From Georhizobium profundi (GTDB lineage: Bacteria; Pseudomonadota; Alphaproteobacteria; Rhizobiales; Rhizobiaceae), in assembly GCF_003952725.1 (NCBI RefSeq), contig NZ_CP032509.1, forward strand, positions 2,938,001-3,002,000: a stretch of DNA of 64,000 bases. The letters run 5' to 3'. Under the pieces are notes generated by a model. It did not search any database and was not told the DNA's origin. It saw nothing but the letters and a program-made list of their open reading frames with translations. The translations under genes and the position numbers were made by a program. Of the stretch, positions 55,820-64,000 are shown one piece after another. Numbering within the stretch: the stretch's first letter is position 1; each line of letters starts with the position of its first letter.

Positions 55820-56230
55820 TCAGGCCGCGCTCTGTTCTAGTTCGACAAGCGTCCCGCAGAAATCCTTTGGATGCAGAAACAGGACGGGTTTGCCATGGGC
55901 GCCGAGCTTGGGCTTGCCATCACCGAGGACGCGCGCGCCCTCCTTGATCAGATGGTCTCGCGCCTTGAAGATGTCTTCGACCTCATAGCAGATGTGATGC
56001 ATACCGCCGGACGGGTTCTTCTCGAGAAAAGCCGCAATCGGCGAGGATTCACCCAGCGGCTCAAGCAGTTCGACCTTGGTGTTGCCGAGATCGACGAAGA
56101 CCACCGTCACTCCGTGGTCCGTCAAGGACTGCGGCTCCGACACGTCGGCACCGAGCGTCTCGCGATAGATCGCGCTTGCCGCGGCGATGTTCGGCACCGC
56201 GATCGCGACGTGGTTCAAGCGTCCCAGCAC
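55820..56230 (-). CDS. mce: Methylmalonyl-CoA epimerase
   Basis: This 136-aa protein starts at GTG 56230. It has a glyoxalase/VOC fold with metal ligands in LNHVAIAVPN, GGMHHICYEV and LVELEQ. It interconverts (R)- and (S)-methylmalonyl-CoA in propionate and ethylmalonyl-CoA pathway metabolism. It lies 13 bp after rnj. Confidence 0.92.
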   Translation of the reverse strand: MLGRLNHVAIAVPNIAAASAIYRETLGADVSEPQSLTDHGVTVVFVDLGNTKVELLEPLGESSPIAAFLEKNPSGGMHHICYEVEDIFKARDHLIKEGARVLGDGKPKLGAHGKPVLFLHPKDFCGTLVELEQSAA

Positions 56231-56243
56231 GGTGTCTCCTCCC

Positions 56244-57911
56244 TTAAATCCGGGTGACGAGAACGGTGGTCACCGGCTTCTTGCCCCAGATGTTGTTGAC
56301 CTCGGCGCGCACCGACCGGCGCACGGACTCACGTACCGTCGCGAGGTCTTTTCGCCGAGCGCGCGGGATGGAGTCCACCGCGCCAATCGCCGCATCGACC
56401 AGAAGGTCGGCGATGGCATCGCCTTCGTCGTCAAAGGCCGGGACGCCCTGGGTGATGATCTCGGGATCGCGATCGAGCTCGTATTTCGCATCGAGAAGAA
56501 CGTTGACGACGACATGGCCGACGAAGGAGAGCTTGCGGCGCTCGCCGATCGCCATCTCCTCCAGATCGCCAATCAGTCGGCCATCCTTGTAGATCCGGCC
56601 GACCGGGGCTTCGTCGATGATCTCGGCGGGCCCGGGTGCGAGACGCAACATCATCCCGTTGCGAAGCCGCGGCACCTGCTTGATGCCCGATGCTTTGGCG
56701 AGTTCCGCATGCGCGGAGAGATGGGCTGCCTCGCCATGCACGGGCACGAGGATCTGCGGCTTTACCCATGAATACATCTGCTGCAGTTCCGAGCGGCGCG
56801 GGTGGCCCGACACATGCACAAGTTCGGCGCCGTCGGTGATGATCTTGATGCCCTGATCGACCAGACCATTGATGATGTCGAGAATCGCCTTCTCATTGCC
56901 CGGAATGGTGCGGGAGGAGAAGACAACCGTGTCGCCGGCCGTCAGCGCCACATGGCGCATCTCATCGCGCGCGATCTTGGCGAGTGCTGCGCGTGGCTCG
57001 CCCTGACTGCCGGTCAGGATCACGACGACCTTGTCGCGCGGGATATAGCCGAACTCGTCCTCGGCGATGAAGGGCGGGATGTCGTCCATCAAGCCGATTT
57101 CGGTTGCAACATCGGCAACGCGCTTCATGGAAGAGCCGAGCAGCAGGCACTGGCGCCCGGCGTCGCGCGCGGCTTCGGCGATCGAGCGAATGCGGCCGAC
57201 ATTGGAGGCGAATGTGGTGATAGCCACCCTGCCCTCGGCGCGCTCGATGATCGAGCGTAAGCTGTCGCTGACGGCGCGTTCCGACGGCGACACGCCTTCG
57301 CGCATGGCATTCGTGGAATCGCAGATCATCGCCAGCACGCCGGCATCGCCCAGTTGCTGGAAGCGATGAGCGTCGGTCTTCGGCAGCAGCGTCGGCTCCT
57401 CGTCGATCTTCCAGTCGCCCGTATGGATGACGGTGCCCGCAGGCGTCGTGATCGCCAGCGACACCGGTTCGGGGATTGAGTGGTTGACCGGAATGGCCTC
57501 GACCTGGAACGGGCCGACCGTGAACCGGTCTCCCGGCTTGTAGACGGTGATCGGCACGGGATTGCGCTCGCGCTCGTAGGACCGCTTCGCTTCGAGCATG
57601 CCGGCCGTGAACGGTGTGGCGTAGACTGCACAGTTCAGCCCAGGCCAGAGATCCGACAGCGCGCCGTAATGATCCTCATGTGCGTGCGTGATGACGATGC
57701 CACGCAGATTGGCGCGTTCTTCCTCGATGAACGAGATATCCGGCAGGACGAGGTCGACGCCCGGAAGGTCGGGACCTGGAAAGGTCACGCCGCAATCAAC
57801 CATCAGCCATTCGCGCGCGCCGGCAGGGCCCCAGCCGTAAAGACCCAGGTTCATGCCGATCTCACCGACACCGCCAAGCGGCAGAAATACAAGTTCGTCC
57901 TGTTTCGCCAT
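56244..57911 (-). CDS. rnj: Ribonuclease J
   Basis: This 555-aa protein has a metallo-beta-lactamase/beta-CASP architecture: THAHEDHYGAL zinc motif, GDWKID, a beta-CASP domain with LTGSQGEPRAAL, SGHPRRSEL, VPVHGEAAHL, and a C-terminal domain (about 455-555). It is a 5'-3' exo- and endoribonuclease for rRNA and mRNA processing. It is followed by mce. Confidence 0.95.
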   Translation of the reverse strand: MAKQDELVFLPLGGVGEIGMNLGLYGWGPAGAREWLMVDCGVTFPGPDLPGVDLVLPDISFIEEERANLRGIVITHAHEDHYGALSDLWPGLNCAVYATPFTAGMLEAKRSYERERNPVPITVYKPGDRFTVGPFQVEAIPVNHSIPEPVSLAITTPAGTVIHTGDWKIDEEPTLLPKTDAHRFQQLGDAGVLAMICDSTNAMREGVSPSERAVSDSLRSIIERAEGRVAITTFASNVGRIRSIAEAARDAGRQCLLLGSSMKRVADVATEIGLMDDIPPFIAEDEFGYIPRDKVVVILTGSQGEPRAALAKIARDEMRHVALTAGDTVVFSSRTIPGNEKAILDIINGLVDQGIKIITDGAELVHVSGHPRRSELQQMYSWVKPQILVPVHGEAAHLSAHAELAKASGIKQVPRLRNGMMLRLAPGPAEIIDEAPVGRIYKDGRLIGDLEEMAIGERRKLSFVGHVVVNVLLDAKYELDRDPEIITQGVPAFDDEGDAIADLLVDAAIGAVDSIPRARRKDLATVRESVRRSVRAEVNNIWGKKPVTTVLVTRI

Positions 57912-57979
57912 GTGCCTTCTTCAATGTCCTTGTTCTGGCGCGACCGGCACGCTCGACGCTTCGCAAACTTCAAGCGGGG

Positions 57980-58825
57980 TCAGATTGCCCGCGCGGATGC
58001 GACTGCGCCGAAATGCACGTCACCGGCTGTTATATGGGTCAGGCGACCGTCATCTTCACGAATGACGAAGCGACAATCGCTGTCGATCGTTTCGAATATA
58101 CCGCGCGCGACCCGTCCGTCGATCCGGACCGCGACCTGCCCACCAAGCCCGCTTGCGCGCTCGAGCCAGCGCGCCCTGATGGCATCCAGTCCCGAAGCGC
58201 CGTTCCAGACGGCATGGTTCTCGGCCCAAGCGTCGGTGAGCGCGAGGAAAACGTCGCCCGCATCCGCGCTGCTGCCCAGTGCCCGCAGGGACGTGGCGGG
58301 GAATTCGGTGTCGCCCGGATGGGTGACGACGTTGACGCCCCAACCGATCGATGTGGCCTGGCGGCCATTCGGCAGCTTGGTCGATTCCAGAAGAATGCCG
58401 GATAGCTTCGCGCCGCCGGCCAGAACGTCGTTCGGCCATTTCAGCTCGAACCGCCGCCGCGCGTCACCGTCGAGGGCCACGGCGAGGTCCGCGTCCGGAA
58501 TGAGTGCGCTCAGTGCATCGTGCAGCGCCAGACCCGCAACGAAGCCGAGCGTTGCCGTTGCCTTCAGGTCCAGATCATCCACGATCAGAAGCGATGCCGC
58601 GAGGTTTCCCCGCTCGGTCTGCCATGGCCGACCCCGGCGCCCTCGCCCGGTTTGCTGATGATCCGACACGAACCAGCACCGGCCGGTATCGTCGGCACGC
58701 GCTGCATCGAGAGCCTCGGCATTGGTCGACCCGACGGTCTCAAAGCTTTTGACGCGGTAGCCCGACTGGGCGGCCGTTGGAGCCAGAGCGAAGTGCGCTT
58801 GCTTGGCCGCCACGCCCAGGCTCAA
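57980..58825 (-). CDS. birA: Biotin--[acetyl-CoA-carboxylase] ligase
   Basis: This 281-aa protein has the biotin/AMP loop [10 protein letters not shown] (close to the canonical GRGRRGR), KWPNDVL and SIGWGVNV. The N-terminal DNA-binding domain of E. coli BirA is absent, so it is a ligase only. Its start overlaps the nuoN stop by 4 bp, a typical rhizobial arrangement. The true start may be internal, since the first ~20 residues are not conserved. Confidence 0.93.
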   Translation of the reverse strand: MSLGVAAKQAHFALAPTAAQSGYRVKSFETVGSTNAEALDAARADDTGRCWFVSDHQQTGRGRRGRPWQTERGNLAASLLIVDDLDLKATATLGFVAGLALHDALSALIPDADLAVALDGDARRRFELKWPNDVLAGGAKLSGILLESTKLPNGRQATSIGWGVNVVTHPGDTEFPATSLRALGSSADAGDVFLALTDAWAENHAVWNGASGLDAIRARWLERASGLGGQVAVRIDGRVARGIFETIDSDCRFVIREDDGRLTHITAGDVHFGAVASARAI

Positions 58826-60264
58826 AAGAACGACGCGGCGGCTGCCTGCGCAGCAGCACCGATCGGGCCGCCGATGAACAGATAACCCAGCGTGAAGATG
58901 CCAGCGATGCCGTACACAAGCTTCAGTTCGCCAGAAGCCGGCACGAAGCTTTCCGTCGCTTCATCGAACCACATGATCTTGATGATCCGGAGGTAATAAT
59001 AGGCGCCGACGCACGATGCGAGCACGCCAATAACGGCCAGTGCATAGAGCTCGGCTTCGATGGCGGCGACGAAGACGAAATACTTGGCGAAGAAACCTGC
59101 GAGCGGCGGAATGCCGGCCAGCGAGAACATGAGGATCGTCAGCATCATCGCCATGAAGGGATGCGTGGAGGCGAGCCCGGCAAGATCGTCGATTTCTTCG
59201 ACATTGCCCTCTTCCTTCTTCCGCATCGCGAGGATGCAGGCGAAGGTGCCAAGCGTCATCACCATGTAGATCAGCATGTAAAGGGCAACGCCCGATACGC
59301 CTGCCTGAGTGCCGGCAGCGAGGCCGACCAGCGCGTAGCCCATGTGGCCAATCGACGAATAGGCCATCAGGCGCTTGATGTTGCGCTGACCTATCGCGGC
59401 AAAGGCGCCGAGGATCATCGAGGCGATCGAAACGAAAACGATGATCTGCTGCCAGTCCGGCGTGATCGGCTCGAAGGCTTCGATGACGATGCGGGTCAGC
59501 ATGGCCATGGCAGCGACCTTCGGAGCGGCGGCAAAGAATGCCGTGACCGCCGTCGGTGCACCTTCATAGACGTCCGGCGTCCACATATGGAACGGCACGG
59601 CCGAAATCTTGAAGGCGAGGCCTGCCAGGACGAAGACGAGACCGAAGACGAGGCCGAGCGAGCGCTCGTCGGCCGCAAGCACTGCCGCGATCTCCTGGAA
59701 GCCAGTATGGCCGGTAAAGCCGTAGATCAGCGACGCGCCATAGAGCAGCATGCCCGAGGACAGCGCACCGAGGACGAAATATTTGAGGCCGGCTTCCGTC
59801 GAACGGACGCTGTCGCGATTGATCGCGGCGACGACGTAGAGAGCGAGCGACTGAAGCTCCAGCGCGAGATAGAGCGCGATCATGCTGTTGGCGGATACCA
59901 TCAGCATCATGCCGAGCGTGGCGAGAACGATCAGGACCGGAAATTCGAAGCGGTTGATCCGCTCTTCGCGCGCCTGGCCGACGGACATGACCATCGCCGT
60001 GATCGAGCCGATCAGGATCAGCACCTTCATGAACTTCGCGAACGGATCCGCGAGGAACGCGCCGCCGAAGGCGCTACCCGAGCCGGTGACCAGGAGGAGC
60101 CACAGGCCCGCAATGATCAGGACGCCGACTGCAAGGCCGGTGACCATGCTGGTGGAGCGCTCGCCCGAGAAGACGCCGACCATGAGCAACGCCATGGCGC
60201 CGACGGCCAGAATGATTTCCGGCATCGACAGTTGGATGCTTTGCAGCAGCAGTTCAGCGGTCAT
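58822..60264 (-). CDS. nuoN: NADH-quinone oxidoreductase subunit N
   Basis: The protein is 480 aa with start ATG 60264 ([18 protein letters not shown]). It is an antiporter-like proton-pumping subunit of complex I with about 14 transmembrane helices. The broken-helix region carries [17 protein letters not shown]. Residues on the proton path (a Glu in helix 5, Lys in 7 and 8) are expected; the region [17 protein letters not shown] is clear. Confidence 0.95.
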   Translation of the reverse strand: MTAELLLQSIQLSMPEIILAVGAMALLMVGVFSGERSTSMVTGLAVGVLIIAGLWLLLVTGSGSAFGGAFLADPFAKFMKVLILIGSITAMVMSVGQAREERINRFEFPVLIVLATLGMMLMVSANSMIALYLALELQSLALYVVAAINRDSVRSTEAGLKYFVLGALSSGMLLYGASLIYGFTGHTGFQEIAAVLAADERSLGLVFGLVFVLAGLAFKISAVPFHMWTPDVYEGAPTAVTAFFAAAPKVAAMAMLTRIVIEAFEPITPDWQQIIVFVSIASMILGAFAAIGQRNIKRLMAYSSIGHMGYALVGLAAGTQAGVSGVALYMLIYMVMTLGTFACILAMRKKEEGNVEEIDDLAGLASTHPFMAMMLTILMFSLAGIPPLAGFFAKYFVFVAAIEAELYALAVIGVLASCVGAYYYLRIIKIMWFDEATESFVPASGELKLVYGIAGIFTLGYLFIGGPIGAAAQAAAASFF

Positions 60265-60280
60265 TTTGGTCCTCGGAGCA

Positions 60281-61786
60281 TCAGTTCGAGAGGGCGACAT
60301 CGCCCGCGGACTGGATCGCGGCCGTATAGTTGTTCAAGAGATTTTCGACCGAAGCCGCCGTCACATCGAGGATCGGCATGGGATAGACGCCGAAGAAGAT
60401 GACGAGCGCGACGAGCGGATAAAGGATGACCTTCTCGCGGCGGCTGAGGTCCAGCATCGCCTTCAGGCTCTCCTTCTCCAGCGCACCGAAAATGATGCGG
60501 CGATAGAGCCAGAGTGCGTAGGCGGCCGAAAGCACGACGCCGGTCGTGGCCAGGAGAGCGACCCACGTGTTGACGCGGAAGATGCCGATCAGGGTCAGAA
60601 ACTCGCCGACGAAGCCTGACGTGCCCGGCAGGCCGACATTGGCCATGGTGAAGACCATGAAGACCAGCGCGTATTTCGGCATGTTGTTGACGAGGCCGCC
60701 ATAGGCCGCGATCTCGCGGGTATGCAGCCGGTCGTAGATCACGCCGACGCAAAGAAAGAGCGCGCCGGATACGAGGCCGTGCGACAGCATCTGGAAGATC
60801 GCGCCCTGAAGGCCTTGCGCGTTGGCTGCGAAGATACCCATCGTGACGTAGCCCATATGGGCGACGGACGAGTAGGCGATCAGCTTCTTGATGTCTTCCT
60901 GCATCAGCGCCACCAGCGAGGTGTAGATGATGGCGATGACGGAGAGCGCAAAGACGAGCGGTGCGAAGTCGGCGGACGCCAGCGGGAACATGGCGAGCGA
61001 GAAGCGGATGAAGCCATAGCCGCCGAGTTTCAGCAGGATGGCCGCCAGAATGACCGAACCCGCGGTCGGCGCTTCGACGTGGGCATCCGGCAGCCAGGTG
61101 TGGACCGGCCACATCGGCATCTTCACGGCGAAGGAAGCAAAGAACGCGATCCAAAGCCAGAACTGCATCTCTGCCGAGAAGTCATGGTTTAGCAGCAGCG
61201 GAATGTCCGTCGTGCCGGCGTCCCAGTACATCGCCATGATGGCGAGCAGCATCAGCAGCGAGCCGAGCAGCGTGTAAAGGAAGAACTTGAACGAGGCGTA
61301 GACGCGCCGCTTGCCGCCCCAGACACCGATGATGATGAACATCGGGATAAGGCCGGCTTCGAAGAAGATGTAGAAAAGGACGATATCGAGCGCGCAGAAG
61401 ACGCCGATCATGAACGTTTCGAGCACGAGAAACGCGATCATATATTCCTTGACGCGCTTCTCGACCCGCCAGCTGGCGAGAATGCAGATCGGCATCAGGA
61501 ACGTCGTCAGGATGACGAACAGCATCGAGATGCCGTCGACGCCCATATGATAGGCAATGCCGCTACCCAGCCACTCGACCCGCTCCACCATCTGGAAGTT
61601 CGGCTCGGCGCTGTCGAAGTTGATCCAGATGAAGAGCGACAGCACGAAGGTGAAGCTCGTCGCCAGCAGTGCCACATTGCGGATATTGCGCCGGCCGATC
61701 TCGGAATCATCCCGGATCATCAGGATCAGCAGAGCACCGACCAGCGGAAGAAATGTGACCGTGGAAAGGATCGGCCAATCGGTCAT
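60281..61786 (-). CDS. nuoM: NADH-quinone oxidoreductase subunit M
   Basis: This 501-aa protein is an antiporter-like membrane subunit of complex I. Conserved motifs: [36 protein letters not shown]. About 14 transmembrane helices. It adjoins nuoL (the stop of nuoL touches its start) and is 16 bp before nuoN. Confidence 0.96.
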   Translation of the reverse strand: MTDWPILSTVTFLPLVGALLILMIRDDSEIGRRNIRNVALLATSFTFVLSLFIWINFDSAEPNFQMVERVEWLGSGIAYHMGVDGISMLFVILTTFLMPICILASWRVEKRVKEYMIAFLVLETFMIGVFCALDIVLFYIFFEAGLIPMFIIIGVWGGKRRVYASFKFFLYTLLGSLLMLLAIMAMYWDAGTTDIPLLLNHDFSAEMQFWLWIAFFASFAVKMPMWPVHTWLPDAHVEAPTAGSVILAAILLKLGGYGFIRFSLAMFPLASADFAPLVFALSVIAIIYTSLVALMQEDIKKLIAYSSVAHMGYVTMGIFAANAQGLQGAIFQMLSHGLVSGALFLCVGVIYDRLHTREIAAYGGLVNNMPKYALVFMVFTMANVGLPGTSGFVGEFLTLIGIFRVNTWVALLATTGVVLSAAYALWLYRRIIFGALEKESLKAMLDLSRREKVILYPLVALVIFFGVYPMPILDVTAASVENLLNNYTAAIQSAGDVALSN

Positions 61787-63774
61787 CAGAAGGCACTCCC
61801 GAGCATCATCCAGGTGACGAGCGCAGCGACGCCGATCAGCATGACGAATGCGTAATGATAAAGGTAACCAGACTGGAGGCGGACCACGCGGCCCGTCACG
61901 TCCTGAACGCGCGCGGCGACGCCGTTCGGCCCGAAGCCGTCGATGACGCGCCCGTCGCCCTCCTTCCAGAGGAACCGGCCGAGCGCCTTGGACGAGCGCA
62001 CGAACAGGAAGTCATAGAGTTCGTCGAAGTACCACTTGTTCAAAAGGAACTGGTAGAGCCCGCGATGCTGGGCGGCGAGTTCCTTCGGCGTTTCCGGCGA
62101 GCGGATATACATGTACCAGGCGGTCACGAGGCCGATGAGCATGGCCATGAAGGGGCTCAGCTTCACCCAGAACGGAACGTGGTGGAACTCCTCCAGGATC
62201 TGGTTGGTCGGCAGCGTGAACAGCGCGCCCTGCCAGAAGCCCTCGTAGTAATCGCCGAAGAATTGCTTGTGGAACAGGATGCCGGCCAGCAGAGCGCCAA
62301 CCGCGAGGATATAGAGCGGCACCATCATGATCGCGGGCGATTCATGCACATGGTGCATGACGTCGGCCGAAGCACGTGGCTTGCCATGGAAGGTCATGAA
62401 GATCAGGCGCCAGGAATAGAAGCTCGTGAAGAGCGCGGCGATGACCAGCATGGTGAAAGCGAAGCCAGCAGCCGCATTCTCCGCGACGAAGGCGCTTTCG
62501 ATGATCGCATCCTTGGAGAAGAAGCCGGCGGTGCCGAAATAGAGGCCCGGGATGCCGACGCCTGTCAGCGCGACCGTGCCGATGATCATCATCCAGTAGG
62601 TGCGCGGGATGTATTTGCGCAGCCCGCCCATGCGGCGCATGTCCTGCTCGTCCGATACGGCATGGATGACCGAGCCGGCGCCGAGGAACAGCAGTGCCTT
62701 GAAGAAGGCGTGCGTGAAGAGGTGGAAGATCGCCGCGCCATAGGCGCCGATGCCGAGCGCCACGAACATGTAGCCGAGTTGCGAGCAGGTCGAATAGGCG
62801 ATGACGCGCTTGATGTCGTTCTGGACCAGACCGACGGTGGCGGCGAAGAAGGCCGTGATCGCGCCAATGATGACGACGACCGTGCGCGCATCGATGCTGA
62901 GTTCGAAGACGGGTGACATGCGGGCGACGAGAAAGACGCCTGCGGTGACCATGGTGGCGGCGTGGATGAGCGCCGATACCGGCGTTGGGCCTTCCATGGC
63001 GTCCGGCAGCCAGGTGTGCAGCAGGAACTGGGCGGATTTTCCCATGGCGCCCATGAAGAGCAGCAGGCAGGTGACGGTCAGCGCGTCGGCACGGGTCAGG
63101 CTGTAGCCGAGGAAGTTCAAGACGACTTCCGTACCCGGGTCTGCACCCTCAACCGGCATGAAGTCGGCCGCACCGGCAAAGATCGTGTCGAAGCTGATCG
63201 AGCCGAACAGGACGAAGATGCCGAAGATGCCGAGCGCGAAGCCGAAGTCACCGACACGGTTGACGATGAAGGCCTTCATGGCCGCAGCTGTGGCCGTCGG
63301 CTTCTTGTACCAGAAACCAATAAGCAGGTAGGAGGCGAGACCGACGCCTTCCCAACCGAAGAACATCTGCAGCAGATTGTCCGACGTCACCAGCATCAGC
63401 ATGGCGAAGGTGAAGAGCGACAGATACGCGAAGAAGCGCGGCCGATGCGGATCGTGGTGCATGTAGCCGATCGAGTAGATGTGCACCAAGGCCGAGACGG
63501 TGTTGACGACGACCAGCATGACGGCCGTCAGCGTGTCGATGCGGAACGACCAGTCGACGGACATGGAGCCCGACTGGATCCACTGCAGCACTGGAACGCG
63601 GATGACGTCAGTGTCGCCATAAGCGACAGAGAAGAAGGCAATCCACGACAGGAACGCGGCAAAGACCAGGAAGCCGGACGTGATGTACTCACAGGCCTTG
63701 GCGCCCAGCGAGCGGCCAAATAGCCCGGCGATGATGGCGCCGATCAGCGGCAGGAAGACGATCGCGTGATACAT
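61786..63774 (-). CDS. nuoL: NADH-quinone oxidoreductase subunit L
   Basis: This 662-aa protein is the largest antiporter-like subunit of complex I. Motifs: [38 protein letters not shown] long C-terminal amphipathic helix (about 540-640), which braces NuoM and NuoN, is present. Start [14 protein letters not shown] is typical. Confidence 0.96.
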   Translation of the reverse strand: MYHAIVFLPLIGAIIAGLFGRSLGAKACEYITSGFLVFAAFLSWIAFFSVAYGDTDVIRVPVLQWIQSGSMSVDWSFRIDTLTAVMLVVVNTVSALVHIYSIGYMHHDPHRPRFFAYLSLFTFAMLMLVTSDNLLQMFFGWEGVGLASYLLIGFWYKKPTATAAAMKAFIVNRVGDFGFALGIFGIFVLFGSISFDTIFAGAADFMPVEGADPGTEVVLNFLGYSLTRADALTVTCLLLFMGAMGKSAQFLLHTWLPDAMEGPTPVSALIHAATMVTAGVFLVARMSPVFELSIDARTVVVIIGAITAFFAATVGLVQNDIKRVIAYSTCSQLGYMFVALGIGAYGAAIFHLFTHAFFKALLFLGAGSVIHAVSDEQDMRRMGGLRKYIPRTYWMMIIGTVALTGVGIPGLYFGTAGFFSKDAIIESAFVAENAAAGFAFTMLVIAALFTSFYSWRLIFMTFHGKPRASADVMHHVHESPAIMMVPLYILAVGALLAGILFHKQFFGDYYEGFWQGALFTLPTNQILEEFHHVPFWVKLSPFMAMLIGLVTAWYMYIRSPETPKELAAQHRGLYQFLLNKWYFDELYDFLFVRSSKALGRFLWKEGDGRVIDGFGPNGVAARVQDVTGRVVRLQSGYLYHYAFVMLIGVAALVTWMMLGSAF

Positions 63775-63782
63775 GACGCAGG

Positions 63783-64000
63783 TCAGCCCTTCATCGTGTT
63801 GATGTCTTCAACCGCGATGGAGCCGCGGTTGCGGTAGAACGTGACGAGGATGGCGAGGCCGATGGCTGCTTCCGCCGCCGCGACCGTCAGGATGAACAGC
63901 GCAAAGACCTGGCCGACGATGTCGTTCAGGAAGGCGGAGAAGGCGACCAGGTTCAGGTTGACGGCGAGCAGGATCAATTCGACCGACATGAGAATGACGA
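63783..64000 (-). CDS. nuoK: NADH-quinone oxidoreductase subunit K, 5' part cut by the window
   Basis: The C-terminal ~72 residues of NuoK are visible ([16 protein letters not shown]; ending DINTMKG). Reading continues in frame to the right edge, and the usual start of this ~102-aa subunit lies outside. The conserved membrane Glu (SVEL) is present. It is upstream of nuoL in the nuo operon. Confidence 0.93.
   Translation of the reverse strand, partial: VILMSVELILLAVNLNLVAFSAFLNDIVGQVFALFILTVAAAEAAIGLAILVTFYRNRGSIAVEDINTMKG

Overview
The window is chromosomal DNA of an alphaproteobacterium of the order Hyphomicrobiales (Rhizobiales), most likely Rhizobiaceae or a close family. The evidence is the gene content and order: pyrB-pyrC-plsY-dprA-topA-rnr, rpmG next to pleD-divK, DinB with an N-terminal zinc ribbon, nuoKLMN followed by birA-rnj-mce-DUF1467-proS-lolC-lolD, gatCAB, an NDUFS4-type complex I subunit, and an alphaproteobacterial LexA box (GTTC-N7-GTTC) in front of dinB. 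The species cannot be named from sequence alone.

Positions 1-11012 are a foreign island, a prophage or phage-derived integrative element. It abuts the 3' end of a tRNA-Arg(TCT) gene and runs off the left edge. Its left half is a phage-type control region: a Cro-like gene (-), an XRE/S24 repressor (+), and two promoter-operator modules built from the same TGGG-N6-CCCA site. It also carries an initiator-like tRNA(CAT), small early genes, an excisionase-like gene and an integrase. An antisense two-gene cassette encodes a SLATT-like membrane protein. Between the integrase and tRNA-Arg lies defence-type cargo: a tiny ORF, a PIN-like protein and a HEPN (R-x4-H) protein on +, convergent with a three-gene ABC-3C operon on - (nuclease-like protein, middle component, DUF2326-like ATPase).

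Positions 11013-36900 are core chromosome. They hold tRNAs Arg, Pro and Glu, the complex I NDUFS4-like subunit, c-di-GMP enzymes, a double cold-shock protein, glyoxalase, recJ, hom and an alaC-like aminotransferase. gatC, gatA and gatB follow, each with a GNAT acetyltransferase gene immediately downstream. Then come a GGDEF-EAL protein, a UPF0173 hydrolase, ruvX, an AEC transporter, an aidB-like acyl-CoA dehydrogenase, and the pyrB-pyrC'-plsY-dprA run.

Positions 36900-64000 hold topA, rnr (apparently starting with ATC), DUF983, NUDIX, MFS, rpmG, the pleD-divK cell-cycle/c-di-GMP pair, DUF3572, a HAD hydrolase and SOS-regulated dinB. They continue with an L,D-transpeptidase and a long minus-strand run from nuoK through nuoL, nuoM, nuoN, birA, rnj, mce, DUF1467, proS and lolC to lolD. 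Two long non-coding stretches (about 44.9-45.4 kb and 55.1-55.5 kb) contain terminators, a 70-nt hairpin and a candidate small RNA.

The best candidates for something undescribed are the PIN-like/HEPN gene pair with its 39-aa leader ORF, the phage initiator-like tRNA, the duplicated operator modules, and the ATC start of rnr.
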